From assembly GCF_004119495.1 (NCBI RefSeq), contig NZ_NRQU01000031.1, forward strand, positions 1-51,421: a stretch of DNA of 51,421 bases, read 5' to 3'. The stretch comes from Flavobacterium sp. YO12 (GTDB taxonomy: Bacteria > Bacteroidota > Bacteroidia > Flavobacteriales > Flavobacteriaceae). A program made the translations under genes and the position numbers. Each line of letters opens with the position of its first letter. Position 1 is the stretch's first letter. Below are positions 50,885 to 51,421 of the stretch, piece after piece. The notes below the pieces were generated by a model. That model ran no database searches. It saw nothing but the letters and a program-made list of their open reading frames with translations, and was not told the origin of the DNA.

Positions 50885-51421
50885 ATGTTTTTTAGAAAGA
50901 AGCTATTAGATGAAACCCAGTTTTCTGAAAGATTTACTAAGCAATTAATTAAAAAAGTTAAAGGTTTAAAAATTATTTTCAATAAATAATCTTGAGATTA
51001 AAAGTGAATTTAATGAGGGAAAACATGAGCATTTTTTAAATAATGCTTATTCCGAATATATAAATGATCCAAAATTAATTAAAAAGATTATCGAAAAATA
51101 TGTGAATGGTACGTTTGCTATGTTTTTACCAAAAAAACTTTTAGATATAGAGAGAATTCTTCCGGTTATTAAGGATAGAAGATTTGTAAAAAGTTTAGAA
51201 GACATAAATGCTGATTTCGAAGAAAATCATATTTACGAATTTTACAATGATGAATTAATTGTTTTTTATGTTGAAGACAGAGAAAATTCAATTCATTATA
51301 TTTCCAAAGATGATTTAGAAGAAATAAATTTTCCAATTGAAAATCTAAACGAAAAAGCAGTTGAAAATCTTTCAAATAACTTTGAAAAGAAACGTCATGG
51401 AGAAAATGGATATTTTATGCT
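50885..51421 (+). pseudogene. DUF1444-like gene with a frameshift, 3' end beyond the window
   Basis: An ATG at 50885 opens MFFRKKLLDETQFSERFTKQL and runs to a TAA at 50987-50989. From 50970 a second frame (+1) stays open to the window edge, reading NNLEIKSEFNEGKHEHFLNN and then LDIERILPVIKDRRF, FYNDELIVFYVEDREN and INFPIENLNEKAVENL. Joined, they resemble the DUF1444 (YtpQ-like) family: an N-terminal helix, a PVI segment, then a mid-protein acidic strand. The frames must be joined between 50970 and 50989, an AT-rich tract where one extra base would explain the break. It is either a real frameshift or a sequencing error. Function unknown. Confidence 0.6.

Overview
The window looks like chromosomal DNA from a Flavobacterium or close relative (Bacteroidota, Flavobacteriia). 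The DNA is AT-rich, most genes lack a clear Shine-Dalgarno sequence, and several genes are preceded by the Bacteroidota -7 element TAnnTTTG. Secreted proteins show typical Bacteroidota signals (lipoboxes ending SSC or TSC, signal peptides ending in FAQ or QAQ). The gene set (TonB receptor with carboxypeptidase-like N-terminus, 2TM proteins, HD-PycTM fusion, trp order E-G-D-C-F-B-A) also fits. I see no rRNA, tRNA, CRISPR array, phage or insertion sequence.

Layout. 1-2751: a large lipoprotein metallophosphoesterase that runs off the left edge, divergent from an HD phosphohydrolase fused to a Pycsar-effector-type membrane domain. 2925-7615 (minus): a GAF protein, a 37-kDa nucleoid-associated protein, a four-helix-bundle protein sitting between the arms of an intergenic repeat, and a pRiA4b ORF-3-like protein. 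7829-9796 (minus): an HPP membrane protein and a ClC channel. 10063-11964 (minus): a small operon of DinB, secreted YciI, sugar acetyltransferase and glyoxalase-like proteins. 12103-14268: a TonB-dependent receptor. 14648-18792: a signalling operon with a LytS-type kinase that carries a C-terminal 2TM domain, four stand-alone 2TM proteins and a LytTR response regulator. 19071-22714: heme A synthase, CCA tRNA nucleotidyltransferase and YaaA.

22958-27581 (minus) is a TetR-controlled tripartite drug efflux operon (tetR-tolC-hlyD-emrB), with two tandem palindromes over its promoter. 27861-36306 (minus) is the whole tryptophan operon. It is preceded by a leader peptide with three consecutive Trp codons and an attenuator hairpin, and is interrupted by a lipoprotein gene, a gamma-glutamylcyclotransferase-like gene and a nitrilase fragment. 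36430-39610 (minus) holds a beta-helix secreted protein and a marR-nitroreductase-yceI operon with twin palindromic operators. 40243-44294 (minus) is the glycerol operon glpD-glpK-glpF. 44495-47064 (minus) is a sulfur module: a metallo-beta-lactamase/double-rhodanese protein plus a split YeeE/YedE transporter. 47293-50680 (plus) holds an HD hydrolase and cytochrome bd oxidase (cydAB). A frameshifted DUF1444-like gene runs off the right edge.

A second layer is a dense set of intergenic inverted repeats in at least seven sequence families. They lie between genes and sometimes inside operons, and account for most of the larger non-coding gaps. Translation starts were moved downstream for several genes where an upstream start would fall inside a promoter, operator or repeat.
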